A DNA stretch of 64,000 bases from Phialocephala subalpina. Taxonomy: Eukaryota; Ascomycota; Leotiomycetes; Helotiales; Mollisiaceae. The translations under genes and the position numbers were made by a program. Under the pieces are notes generated by a model. It was not told where the DNA came from. It saw nothing but the letters and a program-made list of their open reading frames with translations, and ran no database searches. Positions 43,034-54,878 of the stretch are shown here, piece after piece. Each line of letters opens with the position of its first letter. Within the stretch, counting starts at the first letter, position 1. The DNA is taken from assembly GCA_900073065.1 (NCBI GenBank), contig FJOG01000006.1, forward strand, positions 1,532,881 through 1,596,880, in the 5' to 3' direction.

Positions 43034-43518
43034 TCAATTCTTTGTGTTCTCCTCCTTCTTGCCATCATATTTCTTCTTCTTAATACCACAACCAGCCAGC
43101 TTGCTCAAGAGTGTCTCCTCCGCCCTCTTCTCCGCCCACATCTTGGTAATTGCCTCCATCTCCCCAGCGGTAACGCTGCGACAGCGAGTTTTGCGTGCAG
43201 TCTGCTTTGTGCGATAGCCACGTCCAACAGATGGTGTACTGGTGTTCATACCCGCGATATTCTCAGCTGAGCGAGTTTCGAAGTTTCGGATGAGTTCCAA
43301 TCCCCAAGGCTGTGACGCGGAAGATTAGATTTGGAATTCATGATATATTTGATGTTGGACTTTGAACTTACAGTTTCGGATAGATACCTGATGGCAGGGT
43401 TTTGGCAACCAATGGCAGCTTGCTGATCAGCCCGGCCTGGAGCGGGTGGGGTTTCTGTGGATGGGCTCGAGCTGCTCGTGGTCGAAGGCTGTTCGATTTT
43501 TAGGATTGGTTCTGCCAT
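43034..43518 (-). CDS. Small basic hypothetical protein
   Basis: Exons 43372..43518 and 43034..43309 give 140 residues, with a 62-nt intron (GTAAGT...GTCACAG, phase 0). The product opens with a Ser/Thr/Pro-rich segment, then IGCQNPAIRYLSETPWGLEL, RNFETRSAENIAGMNTSTPSVGRGYRTKQTARKTR, and a basic helix (MEAITKMWAEKRAEETLLSKL) ending KKKKYDGKKEE. The composition suggests a nucleic-acid- or chromatin-associated small protein (inference). No named family is recognised. Confidence 0.6.
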
Positions 43519-44090
43519 GGTGCTGGGTGGTTGAATGGGAGTGGAAGATCGATATTATGGAGATGTCTTTGCTGTATATAGACAATCTATTGGTGATGGT
43601 GGTGAAAAGAGAGAGGCGAGTATGAGGTAGGTTTCGACTTATAAGCATGGGAAATGTTTGAAGAGTTCACCAGGCCACTGATTCAGGATGGGTACATGCA
43701 AACGGAGGAGAGGCCTCTGAAGCACATGACGTGCGAGCTGATGCATGGCCGAAACCACCACCAAGGCTGACCGGTATGAACGGGTCTAAGGCAACAGCAC
43801 TTGTGCGGGGTGAGAAACAGAGAAGAAACGCCAGAAGAGGTGATGGGGTAGGAAAACAATTCACTGCTTGTGCCGCCGGTTGTGAAACTATTCAATTTCG
43901 CAAATCAAGAAGGCTTCAGTTCTGACAGAATGTATCTCATTCTGGTGATTTTTTCAAAGAGTAGATCAAGTTGGTTCACTCTCACTCCCACAATCGTTCC
44001 GATTCCAGACATCCCATCACCCACAATTCCACCACACTCGTATCCAGCCCAAGAGTGCACTCATTTTCACCCTTCTCAATCTTAAGGGCT
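43519..44090. other. Intergenic region
   Basis: Upstream of the small basic protein gene (-) and downstream of the SMP-like gene (-). Only short frames; nothing recognised. Confidence 0.4.
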
Positions 44091-44392
44091 TCAGTTCTTG
44101 CCACGACCGGAGCCAGAACCACCATTTCCACCACTCTGTTGTCCCCAACCACCAATCTTTCCACCACCACCGACCGGTAAACCCGGATTGGCATTGGTGT
44201 TACGATCTCCGGCTGATTGAGCGCGAGAAGCGAAGCCGTTGGAGGACATGTCGCGACCGTTGGTGGCCTGGATTTTCAGATCAGTCCAAGAATCCAAGAA
44301 GAGGAAGACAAGGGAATGAAGGAAGGGGAACTCACTTGGGTTGATTGGATGCGAGAAGAATCGCTCTTGGTCATGTCGTTCTTTCCGGACAT
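44091..44392 (-). CDS. SMP-like (seed-maturation-protein-type) small hydrophilic protein
   Basis: Exons 44336..44392 and 44091..44267 give 77 residues. The 68-nt intron starts GTGAGT, has a CTGAT branch and ends AATCCAG. The start MSGKNDMTKSDSSRIQSTQ runs into ATNGRDMSSNGFASRAQSAGDRN, then a Gly-rich tail (GGGGKIGGWG). The M-T-x-x-D-x-x-R-I-Q-S-x-Q...F-A-x-R-A-Q pattern is that of fungal proteins annotated with the LEA-like SMP domain, which are hydrophilic and linked to desiccation or stress tolerance. The protein is very short, so the assignment rests on this pattern alone. Confidence 0.65.
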
Positions 44393-47227
44393 CTTGTTTG
44401 TTGATGGTTGACTTCGGGCAATATGAAGAAGGAGCTGGTATTGAAGCTTTGAGGTGAGAGGCGAGGGATGAGTGGATGCGTGGGAGATATGAGCTTCGAG
44501 CGTGGAAGAAGTTGCAAGTTATGTAGGCTTTAGGAGTATGGGCGGGCAAGAGCAGCCTACGTTAATGAGAGCAAACCAGAACAGCCCACGTTTCAGATCT
44601 TGCTAATCTCCATGGCCCTTATGTACGTTGCCGTCGAGATTATACCAATTTCTGCACTTGATGGTGATGCCTTGAATGCTGAAATCGTGATTGGGGCTAC
44701 TCAGGCACGTTCCCGTGATGACGGTTGCCTCGTTCCAAATCTGGATACGCGAATTCTCCTCAGAGTTCTCCCCATCCTCTTGGATCTGAAATGGTCTTAT
44801 TGAGAAGTAGGGGCACGCAAGAAAGAGGCTCGATGTAAGATGAATTATGACTCAGAAAGCTGGTGCTTGGGGTACTTGACACTGGAGGTTATTGACGGTT
44901 GAGAGAAGACAGCATGAGATAACTGTAGGTCAATTCGCCAGAAGTCGTGAGTCCTCAAGCTTGTCCAGTCCTTCGGATGGAATTGCTGCCAGCAAACGGA
45001 TCCAGAGCATCTCATATATGGCCATCGGCCCCTAGCATAAAGTGATTGATCCACATCGGCAGACCCTGAGCATTTCCTCCTCTCATGTGCATATTGGTCC
45101 ATGGATGCCACTTGAGACCATGACGGTGATCATGATGGGCTGACTTCATTGGGTACATAATTTACCTCAAGCTCAGATGCAGTCAACTATGCAGAAGCTG
45201 GAGTATGCCCACGAAAAGAAAGACGCGTGGAGACCAAGTTCAATGAGCATGTAAAGAAGGATGGATACTCCGTATCAAACTCAAAAATTCCATGTTTATA
45301 CTCCCAGCCCAGTACTTTCCTTCGCGACTGAAGCGCATTTCCCAGCTAGAGTCAGACATTCCAAAAACTTTTGTTGCACATCACTAGCGCCAAATTTTGA
45401 ATCTCACCTTGGCCAGAGGTCGGATGCGTTTTAACGCCCTCGCCGCCACAACACTACGATAATTAAGGCAGTCCACTGCCCGAGCGAGGGATCTTTTCTT
45501 GATGGTCACAGGACCTTTGACCTGCGAGGATTAAGGGAATCGAATTTTTGTTGTTGAGATATTGATGAAAAGGTGTTGAGATCGAGTCATTTGGTGTGGG
45601 CGAGCCTGCCGAAATGAGGGTTGAAGGTGAACCGGCTGAAGTCGAGTTGGGACATTCAAGAACTTTTGTTGCACATCTGGCCTCACGGTCGCAGGTTCAC
45701 GCTCAAACATCCAAATCAATTCCTACACCGGCAACGAAATTCCAAATCCATAAGCCCGCGATGGATAGCCCTGATGGTCCCTGGAAACTTGCCCTGCACT
45801 GGCTAGAGAATTGACTTAATGGTTGTTGAGGCAATAACTAAACCCTGCTCAGGTTGTTCTCAAATAACCCCCAAATACTGCAGGGCCAGAGGCGGAGGTC
45901 TTAAAGGTGAACCGCTTGGGAATTCGAGGTCGAGATCAACATGAGTAACAAATGTGACTAGGATCTTTACCTGACCTCGGGAGTTCTCACTCGCCAAAGA
46001 TGTAGCATGCGGAGAGAACATTGTATCCAGAGGAAAGTCTACCGAGAGACACTTCTCAAGGCTGAATTCTTGCAGCGCTTCGATATCCAAGAAATCTCCG
46101 TCCAGCAAACACGTGCATCCCTACTTGAACTCCGAGACATTTCATGAGCCTCCATCACCACGCAAGACACAACGCAACGCAACCAAAGTCGAAGAAATCC
46201 TCCGAATCCTCATGACGTCCTCGCAGCTTACAAGGACATCTATCCCAGACTCAGATTTTCGTCAGATCTGTCGTCCTGCTTACACCCTCAAATCAACAAA
46301 CAAAAACGAAAACAGAACAGCATGAAAAAGAATTGCATCACCAGCTAGCCTCATAACCGGCACTTGAACACCCGATGTGTCAAAGCAAGCCCTACAGCAC
46401 GCAACGTCACAGCCGCCTCAAAACTCAACTCAACTCAAAAAATAGAGAGGGTCGAGAGGAAAACAGCCAGCCAAATCCAGGCAAAGTTTTGGTGGATTAG
46501 CGGCACAGCCACATCTATTCTTATCCTCCGCCTCAGTGGCGCCTCCGAGTCCCACCACGCGATTCGTCGCTCGTATCTCGTCTGACCCACACGGCTGGCT
46601 GACACATGGCTTCCCACCGTCTTTCTCTCTCGCACACAACGTTTGCATCGGGTAAGTTCTACGACTTCGTCCCTGCCAATTCGACTCGAGCCTCGTGTTT
46701 GTGCTACACGAAGAGGAGTAATCGCTGGGCTCTGTCAGAGCCCGTCATTCTCCGGTGCCTGTCTGGTAGGTCTCCTCAATTACGCCGAATACGTGGTTGT
46801 CCGTCTCCTTCCTTTGCATGTCTCAGTCATTTGTCCGGTACATGCATGCAAGTCTGCGTGGTGTTGGTGGCTTACAGCCTCGAGCAGCTGTAGATTAGTA
46901 TGGTATAAGATTCCTTCAATCCCTCTCTCACGTACGCTCTTTCCTTGTTCGAAACAAACCCTCAATTTTTCCGGAACTCGTAACTCTATTTGCAGCAGAG
47001 AGCAACGTCATTCGAATTTAAGAACAAAACGTCTTTTGTCTTCTTGATATTTAGCCAAGACGAAGGCAAGGCTGCTGTGACGGTTTTTTGTTACAGAAAG
47101 ATATATTGGTTACAAGAGGACAGAACATTCTTCGAGAACATTGTGTACGCCTATATCAATCGAGGTATTCACAGCAAAAGTACGAACGTCAACTATCGAG
47201 AGGAGGCACCGAGTTCCCTCAGACATT
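44393..47227. other. Gene-free interval
   Basis: 2.8 kb with no supportable gene. Two diverged copies of a 27-28-bp stretch are present (GACATTCCAAAAACTTTTG at about 45354 and GACATTCAAGAACTTTTG at about 45652, both continuing TTGCACATC). The last about 300 bp are probably promoter and leader of the secreted-protein gene. Confidence 0.4.
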
Positions 47228-47465
47228 ATGCGGTTCACAACACAAATCCTCTCCCTATCTCTCGTTCTATTAGGGACATTCTCGACAATCACAGCAACGC
47301 CAGTACCATGCACAGACGTACGTCCCCTCCTCTTTCCACAAGCTCGAACATCTGCTAACTAGAAAACAGGCCATACGAGATCTAGTACTGCAAGGTGTTC
47401 TAGGCGCAGAAGCATGCTGCAGTTACGGCGTTTGTAAGGGGGATGTGAATGTGCAAGGAGGTTGA
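47228..47465 (+). CDS. Small secreted cysteine-rich protein
   Basis: Exons 47228..47317 and 47370..47465 give 61 residues. The 52-nt intron has donor GTACGT, branch GCTAACT and acceptor AAAACAG. Residues 1-23 are a clear signal peptide (MRFTTQILSLSLVLLGTFST, then ITA before the likely cut). The mature part, about 38 residues, starts TPVPCTD and contains four cysteines (28, 46, 47, 52) in the pattern C...CC...C within EACCSYGVCKG. That number permits two disulfide bonds. Such proteins are typical fungal secreted peptides, including candidate effectors. No known family is certain, and a role in host interaction is only a possibility. Neither exon alone looks like a gene, so automatic callers may miss it. 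Confidence 0.7.
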
Positions 47466-48123
47466 ACCCACTCCGTGCCGAATTCACGAACATACATATG
47501 GAAGCGGGCGTTGGATTGGATACGAATCATCACGATACACACATAAATTTGATTTGGGATAGCATGGAGTTTGGATATTGGGATTGGGCGGCATTGCATG
47601 GCATACATCTGGATTGATGGTGTGGGTTGGATTACAGAACAATGATACCAAGCATTGGATACGAAAGCGCATCATGGTCAGCAACCTGCAAGCACTCGGC
47701 ATCGTCTGATTTACTCGGACCAGGTTTTGCTATTGGAAGGATTTGGGAGGAAGGTCGGGTAGTCATGGAGGATGGGAGGATTTATACATACGGAAGTCCG
47801 GCCGGACTCTGACACTATGCTGGATTGAGGCGTCGCATACATCGCGCACTCTTGCATCGCATGAGAAAAAGTCCCACGAGGACATTGATGGGATGAAGCA
47901 TGATACCGAGAGGCCGGATACTAGAATACCAAGCTCTTGGTACCCACTTCTCCACTGTACAACCTCGTATTCATTTGTGATGTGTGCCAAGTGTTCGTCT
48001 GATTATTCTACCCCACCTTCGAGGCTACCAAGCTTTTGCTGTCGGTTATGAACCCGTACGATGACTGTAATTGTTGTTGTCAGCGTTCTTCTAATTCTCC
48101 GAACTATTGATATCATGACCCCA
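47466..48123. other. Convergent 3' region
   Basis: Between the secreted-protein gene (+) and the isochorismatase-family gene (-). No coding frame is supported. The stretch around 47480-47620 is rich in GGATTGGAT-like words that form a loose, imperfect repeat. Confidence 0.4.
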
Positions 48124-49038
48124 CTACTTCGTATCGTGCCCCTCCTTCAGAACTTCCTGATATGGAAAACAAGACGGAAAAGAACTCACCGAGATGTTGT
48201 GGAAGAAAACTTCTTTCCCTCCTGCAGTTGTTGTCCCGCAACAATCATCTATCATCACACAGTTCCAACCCTTGTTATAGGCATCTACCAGCGTTCCTCC
48301 CACACACTGGTCTGTGTTCACACCTGTGAACATTGCCGTCTCTATTTCCTCTTCCACCAAAGTCTTAAATAGAGGTTGGTCTTCGGACCACATCCCACTC
48401 ATGCGATTCTTTGCACAGTGTAGGTCTTCGGCTTTGACGAGGGCTTCGAGAGGTGGGTAGATGTCTGCGTTCCATGATCCTGCCATGAGACAGGGTCCTT
48501 TTCCATCTCCGAGGTCAGACCCAAGGCCCGTGTAGGGTTTTATTGGGGTGGAAGAGTTGAGGATGATGTCTTTCATGAATCCACGTCGGACGCCAGCTGG
48601 TAGGGTCTTCAAGTCTTCGTCCGTGAGGCCCCAGTTGAGCCAGATTACCTATTCGTTCCAGACATTAGCATCTTCCCTTTCTCTGCCACTTTCTCTGCCA
48701 CTTTCTCTCCTTGCTTTGCTCTTGTTGTTTCTTGGTATAGTGAGAGAACGAACCCGTATCCCAACCTTCCTGCACCACTCAATTGTCTTTATCGTAGGTT
48801 CCACAGCCTTCAACCCATTCGGATGCTTCATACACTTCTCATCCAGAAAGAAATTCTGCATATCCACAACGACCAACGCGCTCTTCGCAGTATCAATTGT
48901 TATCGATGTGTCTGTGGGTCCTTCGGTTGTAGGTATTGTTATTTTCTTCGCGGAGCCATTGGACATGTCGTAGGTCTTTGATGAGGGGGTGTAGTGCCAT
49001 TCTCGACCTTCTGGGCCGAATGTGAGGTCTGTTGTCAT
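48124..49038 (-). CDS. Isochorismatase-family cysteine hydrolase
   Basis: Exons 48754..49038 and 48124..48648 give 269 residues. The intron (105 nt, donor GTTCGT, branch TGCTAATG) contains a short GAGAAAGTGGCA direct repeat. The catalytic triad is visible: Asp59 in ALVVVDMQNFF, Lys175 in CAKNRMSG, and Cys210 in TGVNTDQCVGGT. The oxyanion-loop neighbourhood is intact. Known of the family: hydrolysis of isochorismate, nicotinamide, N-carbamoyl compounds and similar amides. The fungal subgroup's substrate is undefined. Near the 3' end a 33-nt stretch (GTGAGTTC...ATATCAG) looks like an intron but is a multiple of three without stops. The product is thus 269 or 258 residues. The C-terminus is shorter than I expect for the subgroup. 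Confidence 0.88.
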
Positions 49039-50248
49039 GGTGGTTCTGGGATTGATGGTAGATTTAGGATCAGCAGAGAAGGAGGATTGAGGATTGGAGA
49101 TGGAGAGACCATGGTGTTGATGGTTTCGTGGTGGTTTTGGAAGATGGGGTAAATTCCTAGTGAGGGGTGATATGATCGTCGTTCCTTATCTTTCAGGGGT
49201 TCCAGTGAGGAAGTAGCCTGCCGAGAATGCTTAGTCAGGGGTCTCGGGTACACTGGACTTCTGAACATCTTCATCTCCATCGTTCTTTCCTTCTCTTACC
49301 ATTTTCACAAGTCTCGAGATACTCCTTCGTTCAGCTTTCCAATCCAAATAAAACTGTTGGAGATGATTGCTGACAGAATGGCCGGCTGAACAACCTTGTC
49401 TCAAGGCACTGCATGAAGGTGTTCAGCTGTGCTGACTGTCATTCCAATTTGCTGCCTGTGACAGTAGAACGCTGTTGATCGACCGTTGTGGCTTTCAAGT
49501 TCGTATGAAGGTTATCGGGATAGGTGTAGGCGTCAAGCTCGATAGGTCCTTGATCCCCATTGCCCCTTGCCATGCGGGTATCCCTTTGATTGCCCTGCAA
49601 TGGTACCCCGAGGTTGCCGGGCCTCCTGTTTAAGCTTATTTCTCACCCGCACTGCTTATTTGCCTTGCCAGCCTTGTACTACCAAGGGATATGATGTCTT
49701 AATATCCTCTTCTTGATATCTGAATTCAGTCCCTACCCCACTTCATCCATCCACCTTTCCGTTGCACTTGAAAATACCAGTCCTCGCAAGTTCAAAGACT
49801 CGTCCTAGGCTCCCGTTCTACCAAGTCAGAGCCGAAACATGAAGGCTGAATGCATGATTCACAGCGAATGCAAGGCATTCCACCTCCCCAAGGCTTCAGT
49901 CACCGAATCCGAACTTCCCTCACCTGGATTCGACAACATTCGTGATTGGGACCGAGATTAGGATCGGTGGACAAACAGTCCTTTAACCTGTGAGACTTTC
50001 AAAGCTAGAATTTTGACCCTTTGGTGCTCAGGAGAGCTAGAGGAGTTGGGGTAGAATAGAAACAACGTTCACATGCAGCAAGGAATATTTTCAGCATTGG
50101 GAACAAATTGTTCGTAGGTCTCTACCTGGTAGAGAAGAGGCTCAGAATAGCTAAGCAGAGCAGTACCTACAATGTCCCCAGAAACGTGGAGGAATGAAAC
50201 TTCTCCGTGGGTCAAGTAATGCTCTATGTTCTATGTACAAATGTGCAA
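49039..50248. other. Intergenic region
   Basis: No gene supported in 1.2 kb. Nothing recognised beyond short frames. Confidence 0.4.
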
Positions 50249-53200
50249 CTAAAAAAACTCATCTCCATCACTTTCGGACCCCATCGCCGCAGTCAAATTG
50301 ATGAAACTCTTACGTTGTCTCTTTCCTAATGCAGGTGTACCGGGAGAACTTAGTGCTTGGAAGTGATCATACTCTGATCGAAATTGACGTTTTGCTTGAT
50401 CCTCTTCATCACTGCTATCATCCGCTCCGTCCATTCCCATTGCTCGACTGGTAGGTTTCCGCTTCCGGCCACTGGTGCGAGTGCCCGATTCGGCAGATCC
50501 AGGAGCAGTAATGATGGGAGAAGGAACAGGCTTGGTAGTAGTGGATTTTGGAGGTAGAATAGCTGTGCTCGTACCAGCGATAACAGCTTCTTGAGGGGTG
50601 TTACCATCTTGAGAAGCTTTGGCAGCTGCTCGTGCGGCTTTCTTGGCATCGTTGGTTTGCTTGCGTTTCTCCATGGGACCGACCATACCCCCAGAAGCCC
50701 AGCGCTTCTTGGTTGCAGCGGAAAGCTTCTCACTCTTCTGCTTTGCCTTGAGCTGTGCTGCGCTCAGTTCTCCGTTGTTCTCGGCAGCTTCAGGGCCAGG
50801 TGCGGCTTCTGATGGAAAGTTAGTATGGCTTGAGGAAGATGAATAGGTTACTGACCGACAACGGCCTTACCCTTCCCTTTGGCCTTGCTTTTCGGTGCTG
50901 CACGCGTAGGCTTCTTTTGAGGTATCGGCTTCACATCAATCACGGCATCTTCTGAATCACCGTCTTCTGCTTCCTCGTCTATCTCCTCATTAAACTCGGA
51001 CTTCACTTCCGGCTTGGATCGCGGCGCTGGTCTGTGGAGGATGAGTCTGCGTCCGGTCGAAAACTTTCTCTTCTTGGGGGCAGGCTCGCTTTCATCAGTT
51101 GTCTCGATATCATCATACTCTTGCTTGACTTTCTTTCCTCGTGTGGCAGGGCGTGACTTGCGAGATTTTGGTGCGGACTCTGAGGCATCTCCACTCACAT
51201 ACTCAGACTCGGTTGTATCTTGCTTGACTGCTTTGTTCTTTGCATTTCTCGCACGGCTCTTTGGAGCTGGAGGTGTGCTTTCATCCAATGCAAGTTCATC
51301 CTGGGCATCGTCGGCATGGACCTGTGTAGGAACAACTTTACCACCTTTGCGTGTCTTGGGCAGTGGCGGGCCTTCATCGGAGCTTACAACATGCTTTGCT
51401 GAGATTGGCTTGCGTCGACCACCCTTCTTCGTTGGTGGAGGTGGAGTGCTCTCGTAGATGCCCATCGGATCAAACGATGATGGCTGGGCGGCAACGGTAG
51501 CAGCTTTTCCACCTTTGCGTTTCTTAGGTCTTGGTGGAGCGCTATCGTCGACAACTTGAACATCACCTAGAGGGGCGACTTCAATGGAATCCTGTGTGGC
51601 TGTGACAGCTCGCTTGCGTTTTCCTCGGCCGCTGGTCGGAGCAGAAGCTTCGCCGTTAGTGTCAGGAGGAAGAATTGAAGCGTCAACCTTGTCCATCTTG
51701 GTTTGCCTATTGGCAGTCTTCTGCTTCTTTGAGGCTAGTTCCACGATCATGACGGGCTCTTCAGCCATAGTTCCATTCTCTTGAGGTTCGTCAACTCCAC
51801 GCCTTCGCTTTGCCTTGCCTTTGATTGGCGCGGCGCGAGTCGTATTGGCTGAATTGCCATTCATAGGTGCTTGCTCTCCGTGAGCCTTGGACTTCTCGCG
51901 AGTGGTTCGACGTGTAGCCCGTTGGCTGCCCAAACTCATGGCAGTCTCTCCAGATGATGCCGTCGTAGGTCTAGTCGTAGAAGCGGACGGAAAGTGAGAC
52001 TCGTCGTCTTGCTCAGTGGATGGTAAGATCTCGTTCTCTTGGATATCTTGTGACAGATCATTGTTGGATCGACCGCCCTTTCGAGACTTGGCAGGAGGAG
52101 CTGCTTCGGGTTCGGCGACTGGCTGCTGTTTCTTGGCACGTCCACCTCGAGAAGGCTTGACAGACTTGGCAGATTGCTCAGCTTCAAGTTGTTCAACCTT
52201 GACACCCTTCTTCCTAGCCCCACCATGCTTTCCCTTCTTGGGCTTGATAGGAGCATTCTGTTCCGTAGTGGTTTTTTGAACGAGAGCTTCGGCAGCTTCC
52301 TGCAGCTGGGCTTCCTCCAGGGGAGGAAGCTCTCGAGCAAGTGATTCGCCTGAAAGACCTGCGTCTGGATATGGTGTCTCGCCCTCTTCCCCTGGAGACT
52401 GTGATTCCGGAGGTAAATGAGATTGCTGGAGCTTGGACTTGGCGGGCTTCGCCTTCGTCTTGGATCCTGGTGGGCGCCCAATTCGCTTCCCAGAAGCAAA
52501 GGTTCTAGGACCTGGTGACTCATCACGACCCTCTGTAACAGTTCGAGCGCGAGATGGCGAGGCATTGATATTACCATCTTCTGCGTATGTCTGAACACGT
52601 CGGCGCTTGGCTGGCAGCTCTTCGGAAGAATCGCCTCGGGGTTCGCTTTGGTCGGTCTCATAAACGGTTGGTTTCGCTCTGTTTCTCTTTGGTCGGCCAT
52701 TCTCATCCTCAGCCGTCTGATTCCCATCGACAGCATTGCGATCGTGCAGCTCGACCTTGCCATTCTTGAAGGGAACACCATATACATCTGCCATCTTCCG
52801 CATCTCAAATATAACTGGGTCCTCGAACTTTCTCTTCTTTTGCTTCGTGTAGACGGCTCGATCTGCGGCGTTGAGCTTTGGATCCGGAACGTTCATGAGG
52901 TCCAACTGATCCTTTACTTGGGCGGCTGCACCCTTCTTCTGCTTCGGACCGTCTCTGCGTTCAATCATTTGATCGAGGGTTTTGCCTACAAAAAGACTCG
53001 TGAGGTCCTCGACCACGGACGGCGGTTCCTTCGGGTGGTTCCTCAGTAGTTCTTCGGCTTTAGACTTCCAGTCCCTCTTCGCAGGCTTAATTTTGCTTCC
53101 CGCTAGCCCAGAAGCATCCATAAGGGCTTGGAGGGGTGCGTAGTAGAGATTGTAAATTCTCCACAACTCGACATCCTTCTCTTCTTGAGCTCGGGCTCTC

Positions 53201-54381
53201 TCTTCTTCCTCCTTCTTCTTGTTGGACTCCTTACTTCCAGCGAAGTCCTTGATCTTTTGGTCGAGAATTTTGAACTCGTTTTGCCAGGTACATAAGACGT
53301 CGCTGATAACTGCTGTCCGATGATAAAGCTCGTCATAACACATTGATTCTGCACCCGCTAGGTATGCCTCGAAGTTCAGTAAGGGCGTCAATCTGGGGAA
53401 TTTGGACGGCGGAGCTTTGGCGGATTGGAGTTGCAGTAGGGGTTCATCTTCTGGTGTGCCAGCTTCCGGGTCGTCAAGAGGCTCGGAGCCTTGCGTACTC
53501 AATAACTCAGGTGTTTCGTCGCCAGGTACTTGAAGTCTTTGCGAAGAGGTAGGCCCGCCAGACTCGACAACATCTTCGGCGGCGTCTGGAGCTTCTTCGT
53601 CTTCTTCAGCATTTCGCTCTTCTCGAGAACCCGGAATAAAGTCAGAAGGTTCCCCTCCTTTTGGCGCAATGATTTGTGCTTCTGGATATTCATCGGCTTC
53701 GTAGAAGGCGTCGTCATCATCGTCTAGATATGGCTTGACAGACGCATCAAGAATGTCGTCGTCGACAGTGGAAATGTTGGCAGCGACTTCCAGGTCATCG
53801 TCCGAATCATCCCCCAGCTGTTTGACAAAGTCTGCTCCAGCGTCATCGTTCAATTCAGCAAGAACGGCGGGAGAGCCGGCCATGCTGACCAGGCCAATGA
53901 GAGGCGACTCTGGCGGAGTCGTCAATCGACTGCTTGAATCTACAGATTCAGCAGCTGGGGCAAAAGATGATACAGTGGTTGGCACGTGATCTTGGCTCTG
54001 CAATAACAAGTTAGTATCCTGTCGTAGAAGTGAAAAAGAGAGCGAAGAAGACGGATTTTGGCATAGGAAGTAGATCCGGGGGACAAACAGTTGTAGAACT
54101 AATATCTCCAAGGCCTTGAGCTTGCGGCGGAGCACCAGAAGCAGTACCGGATGGTTGACAAGCAGCAAGATGAGCGTTGTATTGCTGCACCAGATCAGGA
54201 TCAAGCGCTACACCAAAGGATGGATTTTTGGATGACTTACATTCATATCCATATTTGCAAGATCAGTGTTGCAGTGTTCGCAATTGATTGAGTTCGTATC
54301 GTTTGACAACCATGAAGTAGAAGAAGGATTGGACGCAAAGCCAGCAGCAGCAGCGCCGTATGTTGGCTTTGTCCGAGTCAT
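50249..54381 (-). CDS. Large basic nuclear-type protein with C2HC finger, AT-hook and repeated PxPKxRKGGK motifs
   Basis: Exons 54241..54381, 54053..54184, 50856..53997 and 50249..50808 give 1324 residues. Introns are 56, 55 and 47 nt with CTAAC/CTGAT branches, and all phases close. An N-terminal finger has Cys34-x2-Cys37-x14-His52-x3-Cys56, split between exons 1 and 2 and similar to UBZ-type ubiquitin-binding fingers. An acidic region (about 120-230) precedes a helical core (about 255-460: LTPLLNFEAYLAGAES, LWRIYNLYYAPLQALMD). An AT-hook-like GRPPGSK lies near residue 590. A long Lys/Arg-rich tail has at least seven short PPxPKxRKGGK-type units. The C-terminus has TKKRWASGGMVGPMEKRK. DNA- or chromatin-binding in the nucleus is inferred. 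I do not recognise the named gene; a DNA-repair scaffold is one possibility. Confidence 0.8.
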
Positions 54382-54878
54382 CGTGAAGTATTCGATGGTG
54401 ACTTTGTCAGCCAAATAACGACTTTGAAAGAAGTCAAGAAGCTGTCTTGTGGTTGATCAATTGATTGCAAGAGTAGTATTCCGTACGTCTCACGACGAAG
54501 TGTGGTAAGAAACAAATATGGAAGAAGGTTGGAGGCGGGAGATCGAGAAAAAGTTTTTCATGGGTGTGGTGGAAAAGAAAAAGTCTCTGTACAGTAAAGT
54601 ATTGAGTACAATAGCTAGCCGGGCAGAAAATTCGTTACAATTGTCGTGATTGTCGTTGTGTCGATATTGACTGAGTGACAGTTTTCAGTGCCCGCGCCTC
54701 CAAGTCAGGTCTTAGCCACACCTGATTTCCAACAGCCAATCAGCCACAACCACGCTAAGTCCGAAACGAGCCGAGCCAGACAACGACAATAGGATAATGT
54801 TGCAACACCCTCTCCATTAACTCAATAGCAACAACAGTACCTGCCACGATCTACGAAATTGACTACAACTGCATCCAA
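54382..54878. promoter_or_regulatory. Divergent promoter between the C2HC-finger gene and MTC1
   Basis: A 497-bp interval between two start codons pointing away from each other. It contains a CCAAT box (54736-54740). The two genes probably share this promoter; co-regulation is inference. Confidence 0.55.

Noticed and set aside
51040..52110. CRISPR-like or DNA-level tandem repeat in the C2HC-finger gene
   Set aside because: The repetition is at protein-motif level. DNA units are neither identical nor evenly spaced, and this is a eukaryotic coding exon.
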